From the NCBI RefSeq assembly GCF_012273895.1, contig NC_052105.1, positions 310,001-374,000 on the forward strand: a DNA stretch of 64,000 nt, written 5' to 3'. Below are positions 1 to 12,075 of the stretch, in pieces. Below the pieces are notes generated by a model. It was given only the letters and a program-made list of their open reading frames with translations. It was not told where the DNA came from and searched no databases. The stretch is from Zerene cesonia (lineage: Eukaryota > Arthropoda > Insecta > Lepidoptera > Pieridae). Position 1 is the first letter of the stretch. Each line of letters starts with the position of its first letter. The translations under genes and the position numbers were made by a program.

Positions 1-3000
1 ATCATAATAACAGCACAGCACCAGTCACGTGTATTCCATTTATTAAAAGAATTTATAGCATTCAGACAACACTCTTACACGAGAAAATAAAACAGTAACT
101 TCTTTACGTTTTAATGCAGACATATCTTATTCCCTTTGTATTACGTTTCATCTTAGTTATAAAATTTATATAACACAAAACAGGTCTTTTCACGATAAAT
201 GAAGCATGAAATCATTTGTTTCACAATAAATTAGCTCACCCACAGAACCTAATTATGAAACTTTTAGCGGTGAATCTATAAATGGGATTATACTAATTTG
301 AATTGATATTACTGAACCACTGAATGCACTGGTCCGTGGTAATTTAGTTGATACACGTGATCATGTGACCGAAACATTAGAGGATATGATTGAGGTGAGA
401 TTTGTAGTATACATGACGATAGAATGAATGTTCGACCTGTATGCTCTTTTTATACTATGGATACATATTAACTAGATTGGACAGTTTGTTGAACAAGCGT
501 CGTAATGTATTAGTAAGGTATCTAGTAGTTTAGTAGTGGCATTTAAGAACAATAAAATATTGAAGGACAAATTAATAGGTTAGGTGTTGTTTAATTATTT
601 TTCCCTTCTATTTACTAGAATATAATAATAATGTAACAGAAACTTAGTTATAACGCAAAGTTATTTATAGCAGTGCATTTAATAAAAGTTAAATTTGTTC
701 TAATTCTTCCAGCTACTCGCTAAAGAGCAAACGGAGGTAGCATTTAAATATTTCCATCTCGACTAAAAAACTGCAATTTAAAATGAATAGTGTGCGGAAC
801 CGAAAACAAAGCTCGATCCTTATTTCCTCCCGAGCCGCCCGAACTCGAGATCCCGCTTTTTAATATTTGAAATGAGTTTTTTCTTTGAATTTATTTACTT
901 GTAACTTGAGAACCTTTTTAAAGGTTAATTTTCGACCGATGTTTGCAGAGGACGTATTTGTTCAGGCGCCGCTGGTCGGATCTGTCTAGAATATTATAAA
1001 TATGTTTATTAGGTTTTTAGACTATGGGTAACTAACTAACCTAGGCGAAATCCTTATGGTGGATTCTGCAAATTAATAGCTGCGTCTCAACTATGGGGTT
1101 TTCCTTTGACTACGCGGTAATAAAATAAAATTATATCAATAATATATAAATACATATTTTTCATTTATTTACAATTCTATCAGAAGAGATTTTTTCGTTT
1201 TGCGATACTTCGAAGTTAGTCGTTTTAATTAAATTTATATGTACACCTATTTTTTTGTAATGTTTTAGCTTAACTGACTTAAAAAATTAATAATTCGTGA
1301 GTTCATCAAGCTACAATTATAGCAAGGGCAGACAAACAGACGCCGTTCAAATTACAGAGAATTAAATTCATAATCGTAAAACAACACACAATAATGTCAA
1401 CTAAATACGCCATAAAATAGATATAAAATGTTTATACAGAAAGTTTGGGCGATAACTGCACGGGTCAAAGAACAACAGCAGTGGACATCGGGAGGGATCG
1501 AAATTATGGCATTAGACACTGAAACGGTGACATTTTTATACTCTTTGAAACTGTAGTTACGTGTTTTATGTTTATCGGCCATTGCGGTTTATATGTTAAC
1601 GAGTTTTTGTATGTCTGTATTATTTTTTATAAAATAACCTCATTTAATTAGTGAATATGAAAATTTATAAATGTGTCCACCATCCGCAGGACACCCTGTA
1701 TTGAATCCCCCGAAGCATCAGGTCTAAAGCACCACAAATACACGGTTACGTAGACGATACATCAACTTTATTAAGTAAAAAGCCCTCTCCTACAAGCTGG
1801 GTGTTAAAAACTTTGAATGATTCCAGAATTATCGAATGCAACACATTAAAAAAATAAATGGTTGTTAAACAGCACTCGCCATGATTTCAGCAGAAATTAA
1901 AAAATTTAAAGTTTCAAGTACTCCAGTTTTCCTTAACGATACTCGAGCAATAATTGCTTCAGAACATAAAACAAATCATTGTATAACAAGTGCTAACGAG
2001 CTGCCGTTAAAGTGCAAAACAAGGATTCCATCGAAACGCCCGGAGTTGCGAAAAAACTCGCGAGCTCTCGGGTGAACTTGACTAATGATTGTTGCATTAT
2101 ACAATTTCATTGTTAATAATCTTAACTTTGCCAAGTTGCTGAGAGTCTTACTGGGCTATTTATAATTCAAAAACACTTTTTCAGTTTTGCATGTTATCCA
2201 CTCGTTTAAAAATACCCTTTATAGAAAGAAAAACACTTCAATAATACACAAATACACAATATCACGACTGTCTGTTGCTTCCAATAAATGAACTTTATTA
2301 TTCTTTCTCTTATAGAAATATTATTGTTTCAATCAAACAAGCACTTGTAATTCTATACATTATCTGTTTGATTCCGAAGAAAATGTATGTTTACATGTTA
2401 ACTAAATAATGTATAGTTTCAATAAATAAATGTATGAGAACTGTGTGTTTTATATATAATAACAAATACAATAAGGATATGACAATTGAGGTCAAAGGAA
2501 ACTGAAACTGAGGCCAGGGCTCTCAGAGAATAATATAAATTGAGTTACAAGTAATAGATTCAGGGCAAAGCCAGGCTTAATCGATTACGGCAAGTTTATC
2601 TGGCTTAATTTCGGCTCATGAGATCCCACTTGGTATTATGTTTACGTTAAGCCTAGGCGTTATTAATTAAGACGATTATGTCTAACGACCGCTACATGAA
2701 TTCTGTTTTTCATTATAATACGCGAAATACAAGGAATTAATGATTGTCAAGTTATATTGCTCTGTACTAATTTGTAGATTTGATGCTTTGTTTTTGTTGT
2801 TTTCGCATGAAATTAGATTAATTAAATTTTTACTTTAATTCTATGGGAATAAATGTACAATTCAAACATTCTTTTTTCATTCCAATTGGATTGTTAATAA
2901 TTATTTTTTCTCTGTCAGCCACACTTTATATAATTCGATTTTCTCATCCGCGTTAAATCAATACATTTGAACTATTTACTAAAGCATGAATAAATCTCTA

Positions 3001-4638
3001 TTTTTCCATTAAACGAACGACAAAGTCAATATGGCGTGAATAAATAAAAATTCTAGCATCAAAACATTATGGCACGCGATAAAAATGTTGAAGAAAACTT
3101 GAGTACATTATTAGGTTATTTATAAAATCATGAGCTAATCGTGTCAGATGCTATAAGTGCCGGCCCATTAGTTGTTAATGGGCCCTAAATTAAGTTATAC
3201 ACAATTTGAAGAGGGTTGTTTTGCTTTGAAATTATTTGATGAATTTATTACAGCTTTTTTCTGCAAGTTGCTGATTTTATTGGATTTATCAACCAACTGA
3301 GTGTCTTTGGGAGCGAGCGTCATAATTTCGTTTAAATCTTTCTATGTATTACCGTAGATGATTAGTTTGCAATTATAAAATACACTTTTGACACAATAAT
3401 TGTAGATAACAATGTTATAATAAACCATCTTATGCAAAATATAATAATGAATTTACATTTTGATAATCAATGTGTCGCGTTATGTTGTGATGTGACGAAC
3501 CGACTTTGTTTGCGGATAATGTATGTACAACCAACTATCAATTCAAATTTATAAGCGTTTATACATAGATTTCTTGTGAATTGAAGTACCATCTATTCAG
3601 AGCTCAATATGTTATTTTTAAAGTATCTTATTAATGAAACTCAATTTCATTACATTTCACGAGTCTAAATCTATCTCCGGGAGATGTTTTTTTTTTCTTC
3701 AAAATGCTTTGAGTGTTACACAAAATGAACTAAATACTGAAGAAAGCTACTCAATCGTTCAGTTGGAGGTATTAGTTATTATCTATACTAGCTTGTTTAT
3801 AAGAAAATGGGGGCCTCAATAAGACACATTAGCTAAATTCAACATTTTCACATAAATGTAAACATCATAAAAATAAATATCTACTAATAATTTAAATTTT
3901 GTATAATATAAATAAGTATTCTACTCAAAATTTAATGCAATACGCGCTACAAAATTTGATGAACATTATTATTCGAGTATGTAATTAACACTAATATTAT
4001 AAAGAATAAACTTTTGTATTTTAGTATATTTATAACGTTGCACAGCTAGTGTAGTATAAAATGCGACGATTATTTGTCATGAATTTGTCGCCAAATGTCA
4101 TTAATGAACATTTCACGGGACCTCTCTGAGCCAACAAAGCGTAACGCAGTATATCCAACGCAGGCGACGAACCGAATGACAAATGACAAGAAATACAGAT
4201 AAAATAACGGGATAAAAAACTATTTAGGACCTTTATTGGCTATAAAGATGCCCCTTGTTTATAGTTTCCGAGGGTCCGCTGTGATTAACTCTGTTTGAGA
4301 GAAGTTAATTTGAAGTTAGGAAATATTACCCAATGCGGAATTGTACTGACCGCGCTGCGGTGGGACGAAGAGGGTCAAGTTTCGATGGATTTGTGCAAAA
4401 AGCATTTTATTTTTGTATTACCACACACTTTATATAATGTAATGCCTTCCTTATAACCTGTGAATCACAATAAATCATTTTGAATTTGAATTCTGAAGCA
4501 TACTCTTATTGTTAAAATATAATAAAAATATTATATTCATTTGCTATTTGAAAATTTTCTTACATTAGTTTTATTCGATTTAGACATTTGTATTTTTTTA
4601 TATTTCCATCATAAATATCGATTTAACTTGATTTGATA
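1..4638. other. AT-rich noncoding DNA upstream of the Dpr exons
   Basis: No gene is supported here. The open frames are about 60 codons, have no recognisable domain and carry no coding-like composition. A few GC-richer patches occur (around 820-860, 950-985 and 4080-4190). This may be intergenic DNA or part of a large first intron of the Dpr gene, since such genes often have a distant signal-peptide exon. Confidence 0.6.
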
Positions 4639-4836
4639 CGCCGCCTTGGTACAGTGGTTAAAACATGAGTGTAGAACTGAGGGGTTCTGTGTTCGATTCC
4701 CGATCTCACAATAAAAAATGTCTCGGTCTAGCAGAAGACAGAAGGCTGATCACCTACTTGTCCGTAAAAAAATTTATCAGTGGAACAAATGTATATCATC
4801 TGCCCCATATCCCACTAGGGGAAACGGGACTTCACT
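4639..4836 (+). repeat. tRNA-derived SINE, family B copy 1
   Basis: The 5' end resembles a tRNA gene's internal pol III promoter: an A-box-like TTGGTACAGTGGTT and a B-box-like GTTCGATTCCC. The body that follows (TCTCGGTCTAGCAG, then CTGCCCCATATCCC, ending ACGGGACTTCACTT) is shared with the copy at 24239-24427. The tRNA-like part is not a working tRNA, since the cloverleaf cannot be closed by a matching acceptor stem. No clear target-site duplication was found for this copy. Confidence 0.75.
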
Positions 4837-7800
4837 TATAATGCAATTACTTTCTTATTTTTTAACCTTATATATATTAAGGTTTATGATATGCTCTTCT
4901 TAAACTCGAGTAGTTACTCTACCCATAACGTAAAAATCTCCCACATACGAATATTCTTCATCGCCGATAACGCCAATTGTCATCCATTCGAGCATAAATA
5001 TCAAATTGCAGGCACTCAAACAGATTAGCAGATATGAAATCACTCAGTCCCTCAATCCGAGGGGGCCGGGGAGGGCTATTAGGTTGAATTTATAGTAGTT
5101 TGAAGCTGGCCAAAGCTATTGTCCAACTTGTAAGACACTTTTGTAAGCACTTCCGTGCGTAATGTGCGATTGAAATTATAGTAGAATGAATATATCTTTG
5201 GGATAAGTGATCACGATTTTATTGGAGCAGTACATTTGCTGTGAATAGCTGGTAATGATGTACGTTTAAAGGTTTTGGGCATTTTATTCTGGCGTTTGAC
5301 CCACGCCGTAATCTATTATCTATACAATAGTAATTGTCGCAGTCTCGTAAATTATGGGCGAGTCTTAAAATGAATTTAAAGAGCCTTAAAGTACAGGTAC
5401 GTTATCTAGAAATGTGTCTCCATGGCTCATGTCTCTCAAATCGCTCTCAATTTCTTAGAGATTTGATCGACGCTAACTATAATCTCTCAATTTGGTTGAA
5501 GTCTAATGATCTATTAATAACTAATATTTCATCCCTGTTTTAATAAAAATGTCAGAAAAAAATCAATAGTAAAACAAGTTCTAATAAAAGGATGGCATTA
5601 TTTCTTAAAGACTCATTTTATTCCGTTTTTCAATAAAAAAGTAAGCATTATTAAACATTTAATATGTATTTTCTCCAATCACATAGGAACAAAATATCTA
5701 TAGATAATTGAAAGTGAACACATTTGGAACTTGTGATTTCAAGATCTGAGTCAAATATGTCCCATTCTTTGTAGAGTTTTAATAGATAGCAGAAGGTTCG
5801 TTAATATAATTTCCAAAATACACAATATTTCCTTTTCTCGAGATCTGATTTTGCAAATGTCTTTTTATTCTCTCTAATACATTATTACTACCCGATAGAT
5901 GTACCTAAAATGATCACGTACGTATGAAATGATAATTTAAATGTTGACATTAATACCACCTATGTAAGATTTATACAGATAGTGCATTTAATAACACAGG
6001 ATATGAGTAAACAAGAAAATCTGTTACCTTAAACATGTAACTTTATCAAATTTATGTTCGACTCGCGCATAACGCTACAGTGACGTCGCAATCTCGAGTT
6101 ATTACTACTTTATGACTACCTCGTGTTATAACCGCTCTGTTTAAAGCCGCGACGTCATAACCTCGTGTACAGATTATATTTTAGCTAATATGAAGGAATC
6201 AGAGCGAGAAGTTGGGACTGGGACTTTGATAAATGTTAGTACGTGTGTTATTGGAATCGAGTATTGGATTACAATGAAATGATGAAAACAACTAATGAAA
6301 TTCTGTCATTTTATTACATAAGTAATAGGTCACTCAGATAATAAAGCGTTGCCTCCTAATAAAGAATATAATAATAGTATATTATGATAATATATTAATT
6401 TATCCATTCTCATACAGAAGATTTAATCATAATTGGTATACATCATATATTTAGACACATGAAATATTAGGTTTTATATTATTTTTTTTTTTATTTTATA
6501 TATTTTTTTTTTTTTGCTTACACAAGATTTCATTTAAACTCTTCATAATTCATTCTTATACAATGACATATTTCTAAATAATATGTTAATGCTATGAATG
6601 TTGTATGGAGGATTTAATAATTGTGATTAGTATTTGAATTATTTTATTATAATTTATGTAATATTACGTTCTATTAGTTTTGATGTTATATTGATTATAT
6701 TAGTTCCCCTTTGGCATCTAAATCAAAGTAAACAAAATTTGACTTTTAAATAATTTAGATTCTGACTTTTGACTTACCCGATGTAAGTTGAACAGACCGA
6801 TTCAAGCGTACAGCCTACACTACGGCCATATTTTTGAATTCAATTTTCCAAGACCTTAATAATATTATTTCAAACCTAATTCAATTTCGTTTCTAAGAAG
6901 ATTTTCGTAATCGTGATATTTGTAAAGTACTGCTTAAACGGGTTTTAAATATACTTTTTGAGTCTTAAATGTTAAATACTTTCTACTGATTAAGACTTCT
7001 AATGAAATTAATTTTACTTTTTAATAATTCAGTCAAAACGTGCGTGGAAATTTTGTGTTTTCAAGTTTGTTTGATCGCGCTAATCGTAGAAACAACTGGA
7101 CCCACTGTAAAAATATCACCGTCATATGTATGTAATCCCTCGAAGTCGGGGATAAATAATTAATTAATTCTTTAAAACGAAACATTAATATTTCCCTGGA
7201 ATACTCTTGCACACAGCTTATATAGTAACCAAATATTTCCGGCCGTATTAACTTTTATTCTGCTCTCAATGAGTGTGGTGTCAAAGCATACATTGGACTA
7301 TTGCTCGAGATTGCTTTTTCCCAGGATTATTCCACATTCCTGCATGGAACTGTCTTTATTGCTTCGGGTATTCACTTCTGAAGGATATTATAGAAAGCGA
7401 AATGAAAAATGCAGTGGTCAGGTGCGATCAGCAGTTTTATAAGCAAGCAACGCTGTGATTTCATTGGGACAAAGGATCGGAAAATTTTGTAATTTGAACT
7501 TTGTCATAATTTATACAAGTATTTTTGTATTAAAGAATTTAAGATATTAGAGACGATAATAATGGAAACTTTCTACTACTAATCTTTAGTTTTAAAATGT
7601 ACAAACATATCAGATTGTACTTATATCAGTGGAATGTATAGAAAAATATAAAAAACACACATTAGTAAAATACTCTTCTTCTATGTTAATACGTAAAAAT
7701 ATGTTTTTTCCTGTATGTTTAGGTAACCATAGTGAAGTGTGTGCAAGAGAACATCAAAGCTTTATTTCAATAAAACATGAAAGTGAGGCACACGGAGCAA

Positions 7801-8444
7801 ATATATTCATTTCTGTAGCCATAACAAAACGCTGAGAAACTTTCGGGGGTGGGAAAAAATCTCGGGTATGCGGCTCACGCTTGGCATATTTGGCGACATT
7901 CGGGTCACGTGCCGAGCCACGGACAACATTGCATATTTATTTATGTATTTATTTCACAATGTCGCATTTATACTTTGAATATTTTCGGAGTTTTTGGTGA
8001 TTGTATGTTTCTTGTATTGTAACTCTAATTTCGATATCAGTTTTAGAATGATTTCAATCTTAAAAGATATAAAAACATTAAATATGTCAATGATAACATA
8101 TAATAAAAACATACAAATCTATACTGCTTGTCTGTAACTGTAAACGCAATTTGCACAGTTAAAAATAACTTACTTTTCACGCAGTAGCTTGAATAAAACG
8201 AGGTAATATCCAGTTAACTTTGATAATTGTTTGGGATTCCATACTATGAGCACGATAGATTTAGTATAAGTTTTATTAAAAATATCAGAAGACTACTAAA
8301 TATCAGAAGAGTTAGAAACTTACATGGTAATAAAGCGGATAAATAGGCGTTTATTAAAAGTTTTATGGTGTTTTTTACAAAATAATATAAATTTTTGAAA
8401 TTTCAGTTTATTTACCAATCATAATACATTGTACGCTAAAACAC
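4837..8444. other. AT-rich noncoding DNA, no gene seen
   Basis: Short open frames only. Noted structure: a T-rich tract near 6480-6515; a 9-bp inverted pair with CRE-like cores (TGACGTCGC at 6081-6089 and GCGACGTCA at 6149-6157); and a GC-richer patch with a CACGTG E-box near 7840-7930. None of these can be assigned a function from sequence alone. Confidence 0.55.
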
Positions 8445-8452
8445 ATTACATT

Positions 8453-8643
8453 GTATTTTCTTGTGTTTGATTTTACGTAAGTATTATACATTTAGAAATA
8501 AAAGTCTTTTTAACGGATTTTAAACGCGATTTATTCATTATATTATTAACCCGACCGTGGTCTCCCCGTAACCACGCTAGCTGTAGTGTTCGAATGAAAG
8601 ATCGCGTTTAAAATCCGTTAAAAAGTCTTAAATTTCGAAACAT
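8453..8643 (+). mobile_element. Fold-back MITE, family C copy 1, with 8-bp target duplication
   Basis: A leader (GTATTTTCTTGTGTTTG...) is followed by a long imperfect inverted repeat. The left arm around 8505-8560 (ACGGATTTTAAACGCG) is answered by a right arm at 8602-8632 (CGCGTTTAAAATCCGT). The spacer carries the family's CCGTGGTCTCCCCGTAACCACGC-type core. ATTACATT flanks it on both sides (8445-8452 and 8644-8651), an 8-bp duplication as made by hAT-type transposases. It has no coding capacity. Related copies lie at 16403, 25040, 28633 and 62769-63123. Confidence 0.7.
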
Positions 8644-8651
8644 ATTACATT

Positions 8652-9582
8652 AATCTTTAATTTATTTGTAAACCAAGTCACATTGATGACGCCAGACATT
8701 CCTACAATGTCTATAAAGTTATCCGTAACATGCATTATTTTCCCTGGAAAGCTCTGACGTAAAATGCGGGCTATTCAGTAGTGACACAGTATTGGTGACA
8801 CTCTAGACAGCTGTACCGACAAGCGATTTATGGTGCAATACCTGAGCGGTAAACAAACACTTTTTTAGAGTTCATGAAATATCCCACATGTAACTGTTTG
8901 GCAGTGTATTGAGTTGCTGAATGGAAAATCGGTTTGAGGTTGAATTTTACTAGAAGTAAAATGATATTTATAGTAATACAGAGTAGATTGTGTATATTAT
9001 GTAAACCTAGAATAAACATTTTCTCAGTCTCAAATATCATTTCCGATCTATTATTGTGTGAATGAGTTACCAATATTCATATATCCTCATAAACTTTTAT
9101 TTGTAGGATAAGAAATGAAGATAAATTTATAATATTGTTTTAGAGTATCCCATTTATGAAAAATTAATGCATGTTAATGGTTAATGCATATTAATGCCTT
9201 TATAATGTTATCGTCAAACGTATGCTTATAAAGTACTTTGTATTTTGTGAACATACTCTATGAGTAAACGGGTTTATAATATAACGTTATATATACACAA
9301 TACTCTACTCTTTATAACAAATACAAAGGTAAAGTAACAATTACATATTAAAGTGAAACGTACAGTAAGTTAAGACACATTCACGTCGTCATATGAGAGC
9401 AATGCTTTGTGCCGAGACACGACAGACAAAAGCGCGACCTCACAAAGCGGGCCATTCCGCGCCACGGTGGGGCCTTCAACACGGCGATACTAAATATCTA
9501 CCCAATTTTGATGTACGGATGAATCGATATACTTCAATATTTAGGAGATCAATAATTCCTCTTCCTATGACGAATAAAACTA
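8652..9582. other. Noncoding DNA with a tandem TTAATGCAT repeat and a GC-rich patch
   Basis: No gene is supported. Two 17-bp units in tandem, TTAATGCATGTTAATGG at 9164-9180 and TTAATGCATATTAATGC at 9181-9197, give four TTAATG motifs. These resemble homeodomain or POU binding cores. A GC-richer patch lies at about 9390-9490. Open frames of about 80 codons around it are chance frames or repeat-derived. Confidence 0.5.
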
Positions 9583-9790
9583 TCATGCCCAGACGCCGAC
9601 ACTCGAGCTTCGGTACGATTTGGGCCAGCTCGCACCGATAGTTACAACTGAAAGAAGATCGGAATGAAATAGCAGCATATGTATGCAGTGTTGCGTGAGT
9701 GGGAGAGCTGTAGCCGTAGCCGTAGCCGTTTCGTTTTCCACACCCCTCCCAGTCCATTTTTTATCCTCGTCGTCGATCCTATCCATTTTA
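9583..9790 (+). repeat. GC-rich interspersed repeat, family G copy 1
   Basis: Shares an ordered set of blocks with 61436-61650: a block like TTCGGTACGATTTGGGCCAG, then AGCTCGCACCG, then GAAATAGCAGCAT, then GAGTGGGAGAGC, then a pyrimidine-rich stretch around CCCCTCCCAGTCC. This ordered pattern is typical of an interspersed lepidopteran repeat. A short tandem (TAGCCG) occurs near 9713-9728. The overlapping 70-90 codon open frames on both strands are explained by the repeat. Confidence 0.6.
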
Positions 9791-11929
9791 TATTTTACCA
9801 ACGGATAACGTCTTTGCATAGACTCAGCATTAAATGTTCATCGCTTATCATCAGACGAACCTCCAGCTCAGCTGTCCACCGTAACTAAGATGTTCGTGAA
9901 CTAGGATACTGAGTGGATATTGAGTGGAAAGGCTCGGGGTTGTATATTGGTAATTTTAATTATATTCTAATTGGTAAAGATATTGATTTTCCGTCTAATC
10001 CTGAAAATAATGTGTGATACTGGAGGTCTGGAGTGAAGTTTCGGGGTTTAATAATATTTCATTATAGTGTTATTCCTGAATTTACCCCCCTTTTATAAGA
10101 GTATGTAAACTATGTGTACTGGGTTGGTGGATCTTGTGTTTTGTGGTTCAATATCTCACCATACTAATGTTCTATCGTAAATACAGTCTTACCAATTACG
10201 CTTTTAAATTTATTGCGCTTGTAGACGAGGTATATTTTACGAGGTAAACTGAATTACTAATGCGATAAGCTCAAGAGAATATTTTTAATATCGTCCCAAA
10301 GACGCGAGAAAGCGAGCTATGGCAATTGTGTTAAAAAGCACAAAATGGAAATAATAACAAAATAAAGTTGATCTAAACCAAAAACCGCTTTTGATAATCA
10401 ATTAAGGAATCTAAAAACAAAGGGATTATTGAATAAATCCTCTTGTACTATAATAAAACCGAAGTAGCGACAGCACGTGCAAAAGTTAGGGACACGTGTA
10501 ACTTTTTAATTAAGAATCGAAAGCGCCTCATGACAGACTAGACTAGAGAGAAGAAGACACGCGGCAACCCGCTGTCGTGCTAATTTATTATCTGTTATAT
10601 CTCGGAGCCCCACGCGGTTCGCGGGCTGTCATAAGAGTACGGTTTCTTATTTCCGGTTCAGAGGCGTGACGTCACGGCACGACACGTTTCCGTTCGCTGA
10701 TAACTGAGACATAGAAATGTCGGGCTTAGCGACAGCGTTGTGGGCCGTTTGTGGAACTTTCGGTGTTTTAGCGTCGGCTCTTGACGTGCCAGAGAAATTA
10801 ATGTGGGTGTCATACTTTTCGCTTGGATATGAATGAGTTCTAGTTTTAAAGGAAACCACATATATAACAAAATTAAACATGTCTGCGGTCTATCTTTTTG
10901 TGATAAATCGTAACTTAGATGACAACAATTTTGACGTTAAATAAAAACTTATTAAATGTTTTTCTGCAATGCGAAACTGACTGATGGATAATGTAAATTA
11001 TAGTTGGCTTTACGTAATGTGCTTCTTCTAATATAACATGTTTACGCTAATTTCTTTATAATGAGGAACAAATATTGTCGTTTGTAATTAGAACCAAATA
11101 CATACCTTTAAGATTATTATATTCCTAATATTTATTATTTTCTTAATTAATCTTTCACATGGATTCTATTGCAAAGTGTAGACAAAGTTCTTTGCACCTG
11201 AAAACTTAAGCATTTCAATACTTAATTTACTTATTCCAAAATATGTATTCAATGAATACAGCAAGTCGGTTCAAGTGATTTCTTATACTTTAGTTTCGGT
11301 AAGCCTCCTTGAGAATTTTAATCGTGTTTTCTCTTTCATATAAACTTGTTTACTCGGAGTTGTTAGGGTGTATTTATTTATGCATCGAGTGTCAGTGGTC
11401 GACCGAGTGTCCTCTAACTTCAAAGGTTTATTGGCTATGAAATACGTGATTGAATTATATTTTATTATCATAAATAGGTTCATTTTATCTTATTTGAAGC
11501 TGTCCTTAATATATTTGTGAAATATAAGTAAACATCTTATATATTTCGATTCTTAAATGTTGCCTTTTTTGAGAAACTAGATTTTTATAGAACTGGAGGT
11601 TTGTATGCGAACATATATTTTATTGTAAGGTTTGTAACTCACACAATATGATATAAAAGTTAGCGTTGATTTCAAATAAACCAATAAATAATGAAATTGA
11701 TATCATTTATTTTAGAAATGAAAATGATTTCCAATTTGTAATTTGCCGTAACAATCTAGACTTGTAATTGTTTCATATTGGCACTATATGTATTTATTTT
11801 AAATATCGTTCATAAAATTTATTTAAATTATTCTATTTATTTATTTAAATTCTTCTATATTTTAAATTTACTTCATAATTATTTAACTTGTAATAAGGAC
11901 ATGTTTTAATACTTTTCATTTATTTTCAG
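9791..11929. other. Noncoding DNA immediately upstream of the first recognised Dpr exon
   Basis: Mostly AT-rich. The last stretch before 11930 is a normal 3' splice region, with T-rich sequence ending TATTTTCAG. The notable part is the CpG-rich patch described separately at 10540-10800. No coding exon could be established here. Confidence 0.5.
10540..10800 (+). promoter_or_regulatory. CpG-rich patch with a CRE palindrome; weak candidate promoter or 5' exon
   Basis: Clearly richer in CpG than its surroundings. It contains a perfect 12-bp palindrome CGTGACGTCACG (10665-10676) with a full CRE core. About 40 bases later an ATG at 10717 opens a 39-codon frame beginning MSGLATALWAVCGTFGV, which has a signal-peptide-like hydrophobic stretch. 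To join the exon at 11930 it would need a phase-1 donor. The only candidates in frame, for example GGTGTTT, are poor. It could be a promoter, an unrelated conserved noncoding element, or chance. Confidence 0.2.
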
Positions 11930-12075
11930 GTGTGGGCGTCCTGTCGGGAGTGAGCGGTGGGGGGGACCGGGTGGAAAGGCCGTATTTCGACGACGTGTCC
12001 CCCAGAAACGTGTCCGCCGTAGTGGGGCAGTCAGCCGTGCTTCGGTGCCGGGCCAAACATATAGGGAATAGAACT
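11930..12075 (+). CDS. dpr: Dpr exon: N-terminal half of Ig1
   Basis: Preceded by TTTTCAG and followed by the consensus donor GTAAGT at 12076. The first two bases complete a split codon, so the upstream intron is phase 1; the exon ends in phase 0. After a Gly/Ser-rich stretch it encodes RPYFDDVSPRNVSAVVGQS, then LRCRAKHIGNRT, which gives the first Ig1 cysteine and two N-glycosylation sequons (NVS, NRT). The open frame runs on past 12075 into the intron, but the donor and the continuation VSWMRKRD in the next exon show where coding ends. Confidence 0.93.

Noticed and set aside
4639..4720. Possible tRNA gene
   Set aside because: The A- and B-box-like elements belong to a SINE head; no acceptor stem pairs across it and the SINE body follows.
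5334..5543. 69-codon frame with a strong donor-like CAG|GTACGT at 5395, considered as a 5' exon
   Set aside because: The preceding peptide is not signal-peptide-like, and the phase (ending in a full codon) does not fit the phase-1 exon at 11930.
9476..9888. Cluster of 69-93 codon frames on both strands
   Set aside because: Explained by repeat family G and a short TAGCCG tandem; no consistent frame or domain.
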